A DNA stretch of 64,000 nt. Source: Dermacentor variabilis. Lineage: Eukaryota; Arthropoda; Arachnida; Ixodida; Ixodidae. This document shows, piece by piece, positions 46,600 to 57,852 of the stretch. The position numbers and the translations under genes were made by a program. The notes beneath the pieces are model-generated. The model searched no databases and was not told the DNA's origin. It worked only from the letters and a program-made list of their open reading frames with translations. Within the stretch, counting starts at the first letter, position 1; every line of letters begins with the position of its first letter. The stretch is taken from contig NC_134570.1 of NCBI RefSeq assembly GCF_050947875.1, positions 243,652,584-243,716,583 of the forward strand. The letters are read 5' to 3'.

Positions 46600-46602
46600 T
46601 TA

Positions 46603-46810
46603 GGCGCACCCTTCGGTGATCCCGTCACATCGCGGCTGCGACACGTAGATTATGGCTACAGCGCATCATCGACACGCACCGTGACGTCACCTGACTATCT
46701 CGGACCTGCCGCCTTTCTGGCTTTAAAAGGGACGCCCGTTTGAGCAAACACCAGTGGACACGGCAACACTGCCGTGGCAATGTCACCGACTTTCCCGCTC
46801 CTTGTGCAGG
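46603..46810 (+). promoter_or_regulatory. Promoter monomers of LINE copy D (second part)
   Basis: This completes unit 2 (46,603-46,751) and begins unit 3 (46,752-46,810). It repeats the CRE-type TGACGTCA (near 46,682), TTTAAAAG (near 46,722) and CAGT (46,752). ORF1 starts about 170 bp downstream of the last initiator. Confidence 0.82.
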
Positions 46811-46923
46811 TTGGGGATTGAAAATATGGCTTTCGCAGTGATTTTCTATGCTTAGTCATGTTGCCGTGTCCACATACTCTCTGATGTTGTATATCTGAGT
46901 GCTTTTCCGTTGCTCGTTTGCTA

Positions 46924-47724
46924 ATGGCTGGCTCGGGAGATGTTGAAGAAAATCTCGGTCCTATCACTAAAGAAATGTTTAACGATCTCATTAAGACACA
47001 GAGGGCGGTCTTGGAAAAAGTAACTGATATTAAAAAAATCAAGCGTCTTTTGAGGCTCGAGTAGAGGGCAGGCTTTCGAAAATAGAGGAAAGATTAGAGA
47101 TCTTGGGCGAAGCCCCAACCAGGCTTGCTAACCTTGAGAAGTTTGCCAATGAAACTAAAGCTGCAATGACAACTCTTGGTGAAAGAGTTGACTACTTGGA
47201 CCTTAAATCAAATCCTGACAGTAATGCTCTCGTCAAACGAATTGACGACCTTGAAAATCGCTCGCGGAGAAATAATCTCATTCAGAGGGATAAGGGAAGA
47301 TGTGAATGAAACTGAAGAGGCATTACGTAAAAAGGTCAATATTGATGTTTTTCATACAGTCTTAAAGCTGAAAATTGATTCAGTCGAACGGATTCACCGC
47401 TTAGGAAAGCGACAGGATGGTAAAGACCGGGCAATCATTTTGAGACTCTCAGATTTCCGTGATAAAACCAAAATCCTGCGAAACTGCTTTATGCTCCGGG
47501 GCAAGGACATCAGCATTAACGAAGACTTTTCTAAACGAATTGTCGAGATCCGCAAATGGCTATGGAACTCTAGTTCTGAGGAGAGGAAAAGGGGGATCAA
47601 GGTGAAACTTATGTTTGACAAGATGAAAATAAATGATGTGGTGTATGGTTGGAATGAGGCTACCAATTTTAGGTACATATGTAAGGCACCTTCCGAAAGA
47701 GACAAGCACGGTAACAACGATTAA
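46924..47724 (+). pseudogene. LINE ORF1 with an N-terminal 2A-like motif (copy D)
   Basis: It starts with ATG at 46,924 and reads MAGSGDVEENLGPITKEM. DVEENLGP differs from the 2A consensus DVEENPGP by one residue, Pro to Leu. A coiled coil follows after a frameshift near 47,036 (RLSKIEERLEILGEAPTRL, then LGERVDYLDLKS), with RIDDLENRSRRNNLI leading into the RNA-binding core. A second frameshift near 47,280 precedes LKIDSVERIHRLGKRQDGKDR. The end is at 47,722-47,724. The role is as for other CR1 ORF1 proteins. With two frameshifts it is not expected to be functional. Confidence 0.8.
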
Positions 47725-47726
47725 CG

Positions 47727-50522
47727 ACGTCGCAGTGCTTCTGAACAATTCAAGATAATAAACATAAATGTCAGAAGCATTTTAAATAAACTAACGGACA
47801 TTGAGACTCTAGTACTGGAACATGAACCCGATATTTTGGCAATTACCGAAACATGACTTAAAAAAGACATACTAGATGCCGAAGTCACGCCTCCAGGATA
47901 CAAAATCGTGAGAAGAGACCGCGAAACGAGAGGAGGAGGAATTGCCCTGCTAATTAAAGAATGTGTATTGTTGAGTGTTCTCCCGCATGTCACTGATGTC
48001 GAAGCTCTTTGGATTAAAGCCAAACTTAATAAACCTACAGTATTCATTGGTGCTATATACAGACCACCAAACTCTCCTGTGAATGTGCTCGTTAAACTCA
48101 GAAGCTTTATGGACGCACACCTAAAGTATGAAGACAATATTATTTTATTAGGAGGCTTCAACCTTCCTGGAATTAATTGGTCGACCCTTTGTTCAGAGGG
48201 AAATGACGTCCCTAATTGTGAACAACTACTTGAGATCGCTTTCTGTTATGATTTGACTCAGGTCAACTCAGCTTGTACGCGTGTGGGTCCAACTACTTCC
48301 TCAATCCTTGATTTAATATTCTTATCTGGTTGGTTGCTCCCATTTGTTAACATGTGTGAAATTGTTGAAGGTCTCTCTGATCATAAAATGGTTATGATGT
48401 CACTAGATGTGTGTGCTAATATCATGCGCGAGAACGAGAAACTCCTGATTCCAAACTTCAAAGCCGCGAATGACCTGGCAATACTGGAACATCTGGAGTA
48501 GTCATATTATTCTTTTTTGGAGTTGTGCAGATCATCAGGTACTACTGAAGAACTATGGAAATTTTTCCATGATATGACAACATTTTGCATACAACATTTC
48601 ATTCCTGAACGTTCTAAACGTATAGGAAAAAGAAACCCCTGGGTAACTCGGGAAATAATACACACAAAAAGAAAACTTAAACGTATGCGAAAGGCTTGCA
48701 CCCTCCGTCCTAGTATCGAACAGAAACATGACATTCATCTTTTAGGTAAAAAGCTCCGGCATAACTTGAAGACGTCTAAAGATAACTTTTATAACTCAAC
48801 TCTGAAACGATTTCTCAAAGAAGCCCCAGATAAGTTTTGGAGGTAGTTGAATCCAACGGCTAAGTCGTGTAGCATGCACACAGACAAGAGTAGCCAGGAT
48901 CAAGCGGAGGCATTTTTCTTTTCCTCAGTTTTTACCATCGATGATGGTATTTTGCCTACCATCAATGATTATGCAGACAGACTTCCTATTCAGAATATCA
49001 AGATTACAGAAGAGGGCGTTTTCAATCTCCTACTTCACGCTAATATAAAAAAAAGTCCCGGTCCTGACGAAATCCCCAATGAATTCCTTTATAGATGTGC
49101 CAAATGGGCATCCAAGTTTTTAACACTAATTTTTCAATCATCCATTTCTAGCGGCTCGTTTCCCACTGCCTGGAAGCGCGCAAAAATTGTGCCCATACAT
49201 AAAGGTGGCCCAACCTCTGGCACTGCAACTACCGACCGATATCGCTCACGAGCACCTGTTCTAAAATGCTAGAACACATTGTGTCAAAGCATTTGCTCAC
49301 CTATTTAGATGAACATAAATTAATTTTTCCAGGTCAACATGGCTTTCGCAAAGGTTTGTCCAGCGTCACTCAGCTTATTGAACTTGTGCATGACCTTTCT
49401 AGCACAATTAATGCCCGCGGCCAAACTGATATAATATTCTTAGACTTTGCAAAGGCCTTTGACAAGGTGTCCCACAAAAAGCTTTTACTTAAGATCAGTG
49501 TTACTTTCAAAAATTCTTCCCTTACGCGGTGGTTCACTTCCTACCTTGAACATAGAGAACAATATGATCAATTGGGACATCAGCAATCTAGTTTATCTCC
49601 CGTGGTATCTGGGGTACCCCAGGGTAGTGTCTTAGGGCCCCTCTTATTCTTAGTTTTTATAAATGAACTGCCAAATGACATCACTACCCAAATAAGAATG
49701 TTTGCCGACGACTGCATATTGTACAAGAGAACAGAGTCACCAGGTGATCAGGCCAACCTTAAGCTTAACTTACAGAAAATTAAGAACTGGTGTGATCGGT
49801 GGCAAATGCAGCTTAACCCAACTAAATCGGTTTTTATGTCCATCTCTAGAAAAAAGAATATATTAAATTTCCCATACAGTATCAATGGTCATGAGCTTGC
49901 TCGAGTTAAACAACATAAATACCTAGGTCTTATATTTACACCCGACTTGCGTTGGAATCTTCATGTAAATGAGCTTTGTGCAAAAGCTAACAAAGTATTG
50001 TGGGGGCTGAGACGTAACCTGCACTGTGCCTCCCCTGAAATTAAAATTATAGCTTACAAAACCTTGCTAAGGCCTATAATTGAGTACGCAAAAATAGTAT
50101 GGGATCCCTAAACCCAAAGTAACTGTCTAAAGCTAGAGAAGGTCCAGCGCCTTACTTCTAGGTTTATATTTAATAAATACCGCCGTTTTCACTCTCCGAC
50201 TGAATTATGCAAACATGCAAAACTTCCACCTCTGCAAAAACGTACGGAGTATGAAAGGCTTAAATTCCTGTTCTTAGTCATTCATAACCATGTCATAATA
50301 AAATACGACAAGTACTTCCAAATCAAGACACAGGAAACATCACAGCACAGACACAGTATGTATATACCTCCTCCCACAGTGCACAATGACTGCTTCAGGT
50401 ATAGTTTCTTTCCCAGGGCAATTCAGCAGTGGAACTCCTTGCCTGACTCAATTGTCCAAATAAAATCAGTTAATGCATTCTTGGAAGCAATACATTGTCT
50501 TATGTACCCTGATACACCCTGA
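47727..50522 (+). pseudogene. LINE ORF2 endonuclease-reverse transcriptase (copy D)
   Basis: Endonuclease motifs are INVRSILNKL, ILAITET, RGGGIALLI, GAIYRPPNSP, GGFNLPGINW (Gly where Asp is usual) and SDHKMV. RT motifs are SPGPDEIPNEFL, HGFRKGLSSVTQLIE, LDFAKAFDKVSHKK, SGVPQGSVLGPLLF and FADDCILYKR, intact. The C-terminal tail runs to PDTP and the stop at 50,520-50,522. Breaks are TGA at 47,854, TAG at 48,499, TAG at 48,844, a frameshift near 49,220 before NYRPISL-type sequence, and TAA at about 50,109. Most look like single-base changes at Trp or Tyr codons. The copy is therefore dead but not old. Confidence 0.92.
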
Positions 50523-50714
50523 TGTTCGTTAGTAATTTGGTGACACAATAAGTCAAAATGTGCTTTGTAATTATATTGTTAATGTGTTTCATATCAGCAG
50601 TGCTACTTCATTTTTTTATTTTTCTTAGTGCATTGTTCAATCGCACTTATGCACTTCTCTGTTTATGTATGTTACATCCACTCCTGTAATAGCCCGTCAT
50701 GGGCTGACAGTATC

Positions 50715-50716
50715 AA

Positions 50717-50779
<63 letters not shown>

Positions 50780-50780
50780 A
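50715..50780. repeat. (TAAA)n tail of LINE copy D
   Basis: About 16 AAAT units follow the 3' UTR and mark the end of the insertion. Bases 50,781-51,050 show a duplicated ATCGCGCAGATCTG segment (near 50,840 and 50,893) and no gene. Confidence 0.9.
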
Positions 50781-51054
50781 TGAAGCATCAATATTACATA
50801 TAACACTTGTGATAAAAAGACGTGGACAAAAGCCACCCGATCGCGCAGATCTGCGGGTATCATATGCGCTTTAGGCGTGCTTTGTTGACTAGATCGCGCA
50901 GATCTGTGGGTATTTAAGCAGGTAGCTCTTCAAAAATAAGACCAGTTGTTAGAAAGCGCTCGTCCTTGTGTTGCCCCTATTCTTCGTCCCTGTTTGTTTG
51001 CGCACAAAAAGTTTTAAGATGAATCTGTTACAACTAGGCCGACTCGCAGTTATG

Positions 51055-51740
51055 CATCCCGTATATACACAGAAATTCACATGCGAAATCGCATAAAACA
51101 AGCAAAGGACGCCAGTCAGCGGAAGGCATTGTTGTCAATTTTTATACGCTTAGCAATCTGATTTCCGAATCATAAAGCGTAACAGAAGTTTGACTCAGGC
51201 GGGTAGACCAGTGGTATGGATATGGAAGGCCTCTAAGAGTTCACGTGCAGTTTTGTTGTTGGTTCTGCCTAGGATCCTGACGTTAAAAAAACAGTGGTCA
51301 GTCGTATCTTTCTATAAAATACTTGCGGGCTCTCTAATTCGGTCGTTGCCGCAACGCCCAGTTTGCCCAATTTAGCACTTGCCACAGCTGAGCGGAATCA
51401 GGTAAGCCACTCCAATAGAGCAATGCACGTAACACTTAACGAGCTGTACTGTACACCCATTCATATAGAGCCACCCGTGATTCGGGGGCAGAGGCGGGCC
51501 AGTTTGTTCGGAATGGAGAAGAGCGCAGTACTCCATACCTATACGCCACATTCTTGAGACTGTGACTAACCCTGTGGAGGTACCTTCACAGAATAAGGCC
51601 AGAAAATTTCCTGGCCTGATTGGAAGGCTGTCTCAAAAGCACTTTTATTCTTTTTGACAATCAACTGTACTTACAGTTAACTGTACTCACGTAGCGCCTC
51701 TGTAACGTGAGCTATTTCTTTCTGAAATGGATAACCCTCG
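51055..51740 (-). pseudogene. Penelope-like element fragment, minus copy (right arm)
   Basis: This is the mirror partner of the left-arm copy at 11,945-12,640. The minus strand reads the RT-to-nuclease linker and then AYLIPLSCGKC, IGQTGRCGNDR and IREPASIL, a GIY-YIG-type C-terminus better preserved than in the left arm, although a stop still interrupts it before the IGQTG box. It is 5'-truncated, and upstream RT sequence is absent. It adjoins the plus-strand fragment head to head. Confidence 0.8.
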
Positions 51741-51744
51741 ACAA

Positions 51745-53075
51745 CTGTTTTAAGAACACGCACGTAATAACGGTCTTTAGATATGCAGACGATTTTGCAG
51801 TCATTTTGGAGAAACAGTTTTCTTAAACTGACAATGATAAAAGCAGCGCAGTTTTAAAGCTTTTTAAGCTTCATGACAAGGGCCTGTGTTCTACCGTTTT
51901 ACCCATGAGATTCTGCTGGAGAACGCGCTGCAGTTTTTAAGATTTAAATACGATGTTCTTAAAACACCATTTTTGTTGGTTCTACTCATGCTCCAAAAAG
52001 AGCTGTTACCATACGATTCCGCCCACTCGAAAATTGTAAAAGAAGGGATTGCAACAATCTACGTGGGGTCTCCGCTTAAAGTATGTGTGTTCATAGGATC
52101 AAGACGAGTTTTGAAAATCAGATCGAGCGTCGTTTAAAAGCCGGCTTTTAAAAGCCGGCTAACCTCGCTAGGTGTTGACGTCAGTGGGAGAGCATTGCTC
52201 CGGAAGGTGAAAGGCAACAAAAAGCCTAAGGAGAGCGACGAAGTTGAGCGTAGCGCTCGAAATAAAGCAGAAATGATCGTGTAACTTCACAGGGTTAGCC
52301 ACAATCTCAAGAAAGTGGCGAACAGGTATGGAGTACCTGTGGTTTTGTTCGCCCGAACAAGATGGCCCATCTCTGCCCCCGAATTACGGGTGGTGCTACG
52401 AACGGGTGTGCAGTAGAGCATGTTAGATGTCACGTGCATTGCTCCACTGGGGTGGTTAACTTGATTGCGCTCAGCTGTGGCAAGTGCTACATTGTGCAAA
52501 CTGGGCATTGCGCCAACGACTGAATGAGAGAGCATGCAAATATTTTAAAGAAAGGTAAGATTGCGCACCTGTCTGCACAGTGCAGGTTTTTTCCCGACCG
52601 TGGACCATGGTGTTTTTATGTCAGGATTCTAGGCAGAAGCAAAAAGCAGAAGCTACATTGTGCAAACTGGGCATTGCGCCAACGACTGAATGAGAGAGCA
52701 TGCAAATATTTTAAAGAAAGGGAAGATTGCGCACCTGTCTGCACAGTGCAGGTTTTTTCCCGACCGTGGACCATGGTGTTTTTATGTCGGGATTCTAGGC
52801 AGAAGCAAAAACATAACCCCACGTGAACTGTTAGAGGCCCTCCATATCCATACCACTGGTCTAGCTTGCATGAGTCAAACTTCTGTTACGTTTTATGATT
52901 CGAAATTCAGATTGCTAAGCACGTAAAAATTGATGACAATGCCTTAGGCTGGCTGACGTCCTTTGCTTGTTTTATGCATTTGCACAGGTGCATCTTTGTT
53001 TATATATAAGATGCTCTGTTTTTCGGAATAAACAGTTCTATGTTTAGCGCTCGTCTTTCCTTTCCTTTCGCCTCT
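51745..53075 (+). pseudogene. Penelope-like element fragment, plus copy (right arm)
   Basis: This is the mirror partner of 10,745-11,930. The RT palm is seen as VFRYADDFAVIL (near 51,776), with the Asp pair intact where the left-arm copy has YVDY. Then come LKLFKLHDKGLC, LLPYDSAHSKIVKEGIAT and the nuclease segment LREHANIL-like (MREHANILKK). A 166-bp tandem duplication (52,486-52,817) repeats the nuclease end. Frameshifts are several. It ends near a GCGCTCGTCTTTCC motif shared with the other fragments. Confidence 0.8.
52486..52817 (+). repeat. 166-bp tandem duplication, right arm only
   Basis: GCTACATTGTGCAAACTGGG starts at 52,486 and again at 52,652. The two units differ at only a few bases. 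The left arm has a single unit (about 10,985-11,150), so it arose after the arms separated. Confidence 0.93.
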
Positions 53076-53499
53076 GTCTTCTTTTACTCAAGTTTTATGC
53101 GCTAAAAAGCCACACGCAAGTTGTCGCAGTGACATATGGTCTCCGAGAATGGGCTACAGCTTGCACCACCCTGCTTAAGAAACTGTGACGACATTTTTCT
53201 GCTCCTAGGAATATAAGATTTCGCTACGTTTTGAAAATGACAGAAAAAACTTGTATTAGAAAAAAATGTTCCACATTTCAATATATTTAACGAAGCCGAG
53301 TAGCCGCTTACTCTTATAGACGGTCAAATAATTGGGGATCCTATTTTTTGTTATGCTTTTGCCACATGAGGGTGCCAAAGGTCATTTTTCGCTAATTTTC
53401 AAGTATCCAAAATACAAATCCTCGTCTAATAAGAAAACAGTGCTCGTTTCAGACAAAATGAGACGCAATTTTTTCATCAGCGAGGCTATCTCTACTTAC

Positions 53500-53546
53500 G
53501 TTCAGAATGGTTGTCTTTCCTTTTGAGAGAAAAGTGGTTTCATGGC
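53500..53546 (-). other. Possible short third exon (right arm)
   Basis: On the minus strand, TTTCTTTTTCGATTTAG precedes 47 nt that end at GTAAGT. Entering in phase 1, as left by the second candidate exon, it reads HETTFLSKGKTTILN with no stop. The left-arm counterpart (10,268-10,314) keeps the acceptor but has a stop and lost the donor. It may be coincidence. Confidence 0.22.
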
Positions 53547-55309
53547 CTAAATCGAAAAAGAAAACAAAGCTTTGGATGGGGCGCAGTATGGTACTATATC
53601 AAATCTTAACAAGTGCCTATTCAGTCTGTACTTATGCCAGAAGCTAGCTAATTACATAAAGCTTCCTTTGTGCCACAACGGTGTGTCTACGACAAAAGAT
53701 CTAAGGCTAGAAGTTAGGTAGTCACACACATTTTTATCGTAAAATTAAAGCGTGTTATGGCCTTTGTTTGCCACTTTTAATAGGATGGTTGACACAACAA
53801 GCTATAATATTATTTTTTAAGAAAGCATGTCTTGAGCACAGCGTGCCCAACCACTTTTGTTTGGCGAGGGAATATTGTTTCTGGTCCTTTTTAGGGAACT
53901 AGTTATACATCATTCACAGCACAATACGTTGTCTTCCTAAGAATTTCACAGAGAATTGCATATTTTAGGTTGACCATATTACCATGCGCGCAATATACAG
54001 CATTGCTTCAAGGGTACCACTATCAATTCAGGCGTACATAAGCCAAGTTCTGCAGTCAGCCTCATAACGAAGTCTCTATAAGTCATGCATATTGGCGATT
54101 TGACAGAATAATAAGAGGGAAAGGTGAGAGGGATACTCCTGTTATAAGAGAAGCAAAAGCAGAGTTGAAGCTTTATCCTGTGTCATATGCAAAAGGGCGC
54201 AGCACGCCCAGCATTCGGTTACTACTCTCACTTGTGACCACTGCAACAGGCTGACTGACATGCGTAACCCGCAGTTTGTAGGACTAGATTTTCATAACCT
54301 ACAATTTTCTTTAAATCTGAAGAGATCAGCCTCAAGCTCCATGCTACGCTGCACTTGAGAAGCATTCTAAACTGGTAACATTTAAATATTATGCTGCATG
54401 GTTTCTTTCATGCTTCAGGAATTTACTTATTTATTATACACATAGCTCGAAGGCTGCAATTGGAGTATTGCGTTAGGTGGCAAGAAAAAAATTCTGAACT
54501 AACAAGGAGAACATTCAACAACGCAAGTCAGACAAAAGAAGGAAAACAACATACTCTAATAACGGGACTATGTATGTGGCAGCTAGCTTATAAAAAAGCA
54601 ATTAGGAATGTTTTACTACTGGTAGCGCTTTAGGAGATGAAATGTAGAATTGCATGCTTCATACATTTCTAAGCAAGATTTCGCGGCTTTTTGTTTTGAA
54701 GTCCCTTTCTCTGTAGTAATATAGAAATGAACACCCCCTCCAGAAAAAGAAAAAAACACATGTAATACACAGTCATGTAATACACAATAATGCGATACAC
54801 AATAGTGAATACTTAGGAAAATGTAATTAAGAACATAGAGTCTATGTGGGCACAGCTGTTAGAAGTCTACATGAAAGCATAATAATAAAGGTGGGCGAAG
54901 CTTTTCTGCTTTCGTCAGGCAACCTGTAGCAAGACATAGAGGTAAAAGGATATGCATGCCTCACAACACAGTCCCTAAAAATGACTGTCACAATACAGTG
55001 AGTAGGTACATCATGCATATCTACAATAGCCCCTAACTATATTTAACTCAGAGGGGGCTACCTACGTAACTTATCAAACTGAAGGTGGGCCAAATTTTAA
55101 ATATACGATTCTAATAGACCGAAAATGGACGTTACGAATATGGCAGCTACAGCAAAAGTGTTGTACATTATCTCATACCTACAAACCTGTGAACATAGTA
55201 TTTTGTAAAAATGCTTAAGACACGAAATTCTTTGTTGGGGAGATAGCACACATATTTTTAAAGCTTGCTCTCAACACCCCCATTGTTGCATACACATGCA
55301 CACATTATT

Positions 55310-55495
55310 AATAAAGGGCAAATCAGACTTCCACCTGTTCGTAGCGGTTGCTACAAAGGAAACCCGTACGGATTCCTCGAAAGGAAAGCCTCACAGTTGA
55401 AAAACAAAATTGTCCTGGTCTGGGACTCGAACTCGGGACCACCGCCTTTCCGGGACAGCCGTTCTACCATCTGAGCTAACCAGGCGGCTAGCAGA
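55310..55495 (-). mobile_element. Ruka-like SINE, minus copy (right arm)
   Basis: The minus strand reads CCTGGTTAGCTCAGATGGTA, AGAACGGCTGTCCCGGAAAG and a B-box-like GAGTTCGAGTCCC. It pairs with the left-arm copy at 8,320-8,520. Confidence 0.78.
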
Positions 55496-55522
55496 TGGCC
55501 GAGCGAAGTGGAATTTGCGAAG

Positions 55523-55672
55523 TCGGCTGCCCCGCAAAGGCGGTAGCCCCGGGTTCGAGTACCGGACCAGGACGAATTCTTCGTCACCTGTGAGCCTTTC
55601 CTTTTGAGGAAACCATACGGGTTTCCTTGTAGCAAATGCTGCGAATGGGTGGATGTCTGATTTTCCATTTAT
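55523..55672 (+). mobile_element. Ruka-like SINE, plus copy, head-truncated (right arm)
   Basis: It begins within the tRNA head (GGCTGCCCCGCAAAGGCGG), keeps the B-box GGGTTCGAGTACC and ends in the ATTTATTAAT tail. The intervening sequence present between the left-arm SINEs is deleted here. Confidence 0.75.
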
Positions 55673-56185
55673 TAATTACTTTTCTCCACCTAGTGCGTTT
55701 CCGCAGAACTATTACGTCACACACACACTATCAACAATTATTTAACTTGTCGTGCAGCACAAAAAGCAGCAGCGAACTTGAAACCAGTAACTGACAACAA
55801 TGTTTTTTTTTAGATGACAGAACTTTTTCAGTGTGGTTTCTGCTGCCGTTTTAGGCTGCTTCAGGAATTTATCTGACCAAACTTCCCTAAAGCAAGTGCC
55901 CCTCTGATGTTCTCGTTAGAGATATTGCATTGCTAATTACGAAGCAGTACGAGTACCATTAAAATTATTTTTTACATTCTTTTAACAATGTCATGCCACC
56001 GATCTCTCAACAGATTTAAAAGATTTTAGCCAACACAACTTTATTCTCTTTCTAAAGTGACATTCATAAAATTGTAAAATGAGCCCACATTTGTAAACCT
56101 ACCAAAAATTCAGGAGTCTCCAAATGTGGATGATACCAACAAAATATGCAGCTCATGTAAGTGGCAGCGACTGCTTTGTACACAC

Positions 56186-56290
56186 CTTGTCAATGCATGC
56201 CCATCAGATACTTTGCCGTGCTGTTGAGGCTGCAGAAGTGCCGCAGGTGCATATGTGGTGGTTCCTCTGGTTCACAAAATTTTGACATCC
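56186..56290 (-). pseudogene. Right-arm copy of candidate exon 2, with a stop
   Basis: It mirrors 1,068-1,172: acceptor TTAGTGTTTAG, 105 nt, donor GTGTGT. The frame reads FCEPEEPPHMHLRHFCSLN, then a TGA replaces CGA close to the 3' end. Both splice sites are kept. This copy looks non-functional if the left-arm copy is coding. Confidence 0.45.
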
Positions 56291-56413
56291 CTAAACACTA
56301 AGAAATGTTTAATTTATTGTAATCCCTGCTGGAACTGCAAACTTGTGATGTCACAAGATCACGTTATATTTTGAAAAAGTCTCGTACAACCAGTTACATG
56401 AAGCTGCATCTGG

Positions 56414-57008
56414 GAATACATCTACTTAGGGCAGGTAGTGACGGCGGAACCGGATCATGACACGGAAATGATCAGAAGAATAAGAATGGGCTGGGGTGCG
56501 TTTGGCAGGCATTCTCAGATCATGAACAGCAGGTTGCCATTATCCCTCAAGGGAAAAGTGTATAATAGCTGTGTCTCACCAGTATTCACCTACGGGGCAG
56601 AAACCTGGAGGCTTACGAAAAGGGTTCTACTCAAATTGAGGACGACGCAACGAGCTATGGAAAGAACAATGATAGGTGTAACTTTAAGGGATAAGAAAAG
56701 AGCAGATTGGGTGAGGGAACAAATGCGAGTTAATGACATCTTAGTTGAAATCAAGAAAAAGAAATGGGCATGGGCAGGACATGTAATAAGGAGGGAAGAT
56801 AACCGATGGTCATTAAGGGTTACGGACTGGATTCCAAGGGAAGGGAAGCGTAGCAGGTGGGGGCAGAAGGTTAGGTGGGCGGATGAGATTAAGAAGTTTG
56901 CAGGGACGGCATGGCCACAATTAGTACATAACCGGGGTGGTTGGAGAAGTATGGAAGAGGCCTTTGCCCTGCAGTGGGCGTAATCAGGCTGATAATGAAT
57001 GATGCTGA
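56414..57008 (+). pseudogene. RTE-type LINE 3' fragment, right arm only
   Basis: A 181-residue frame (56,438-56,983) gives the RTE C-terminal region: IRRIRMGWGAFGRHSQIMNS, YGAETWRLTKRVLLKLRTTQ, the KKKWAWAGHVIRREDNRWSL block and WADEIKKFAGTAWPQL. The frame ends in ALQWA. The left arm (near 920-950) lacks it and about 23 bp of original sequence are replaced. The same family as the 1,432-7,708 element is present, but this is an independent, heavily 5'-truncated insertion. No catalytic domain remains. Confidence 0.9.
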
Positions 57009-57852
57009 TATCACAGGCGGTTATATAACACGTAAATCGAACTGTAGCAAACATGAATGTACTATGAAAAGCTTCACACAAACGTACATCTGTGTAAAGT
57101 GAAATGTCAATTGTACTATCACAACATTATTTAGGACATGAAAAGCGTCCCAAAACCTAATTTGTTTATGCGGCGGAACACATCACTGTCTCAAAGGACG
57201 ATGCGCTCAATATTACAACAGACTACCTCTTTTTCTAGAGAGACAATACAGAAAAGATAAAGATTTTTTTATTAAAAAGAAACAATGCTGTCGTAATTTC
57301 GGCTTCTCTGCAAGATCGGAACTTTTCACAAGTACACGAAAACACACAGGACACTAATACACGCCATCTGACGACACTGTATAAACATACGAATTTCCAT
57401 ACAAGCTAAAGATCTGGCCATGTGTCGACACAGCAATCGCGTGCTATCTCGCGCAGCTGTTAGCTGTGAAAACAACACATCGACGTACTACTTCTAGAAA
57501 TGCCTACACCATTTCTCAATGAAAAATTATTTACACAAACAGTTGCTTTTCTAGCTTGAATTTTTTGCCCCATTTATATCAAAGAACCACCCGCACTAGC
57601 GTGCTTCAAAATGAAAGCAAGTAAACCACAGATAGAGCTGTTGGCAACATCAATGTGTTTTAGGGCAATTTCCATGTTTTTTTTTTATAAATGTGCACTA
57701 CGACATGAAGAACAAACATTTGAAAGAGCATTGATAATTCTTTTTTCTTCACTAATCCGTATTCGGTTGTTGTACGGATTTTGCGATACGTACAACAACG
57801 CACATTTCTCGAACCATAGACTGGAAGAATGCACGGCAAGCGCCGGACTTAC

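Larger units (their letters stand above)
34036..50780 (+). mobile_element. CR1-type LINE with 306-bp promoter monomers, split by a 12.1-kb element (copy D)
   Basis: The 5' part (34,036-34,498) and the main body (46,603-50,780) are one element. Removing 34,499-46,602 restores a promoter unit of exactly 306 bp. The body contains ORF1 (46,924-47,724), ORF2 (about 47,727-50,522), a 3' UTR and a (TAAA)n tail at 50,715-50,780. It lies only in the right arm. It shares ORF1 layout, including a 2A-like motif, with copy A at 1,616-6,650, but is a different subfamily. Inactivating changes are few and mostly single substitutions. Confidence 0.9.

Noticed and set aside
46118..46609. A 163-residue minus-strand frame and a 168-residue plus-strand frame in GC-rich sequence
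   Set aside because: They overlap each other on opposite strands, lie in the subterminal region of the TIR element and show no domain. GC-rich DNA gives long chance frames.
50703..50780. A CRISPR-like or coding repeat in the TAAA tract
   Set aside because: It is a simple microsatellite forming a LINE 3' tail.
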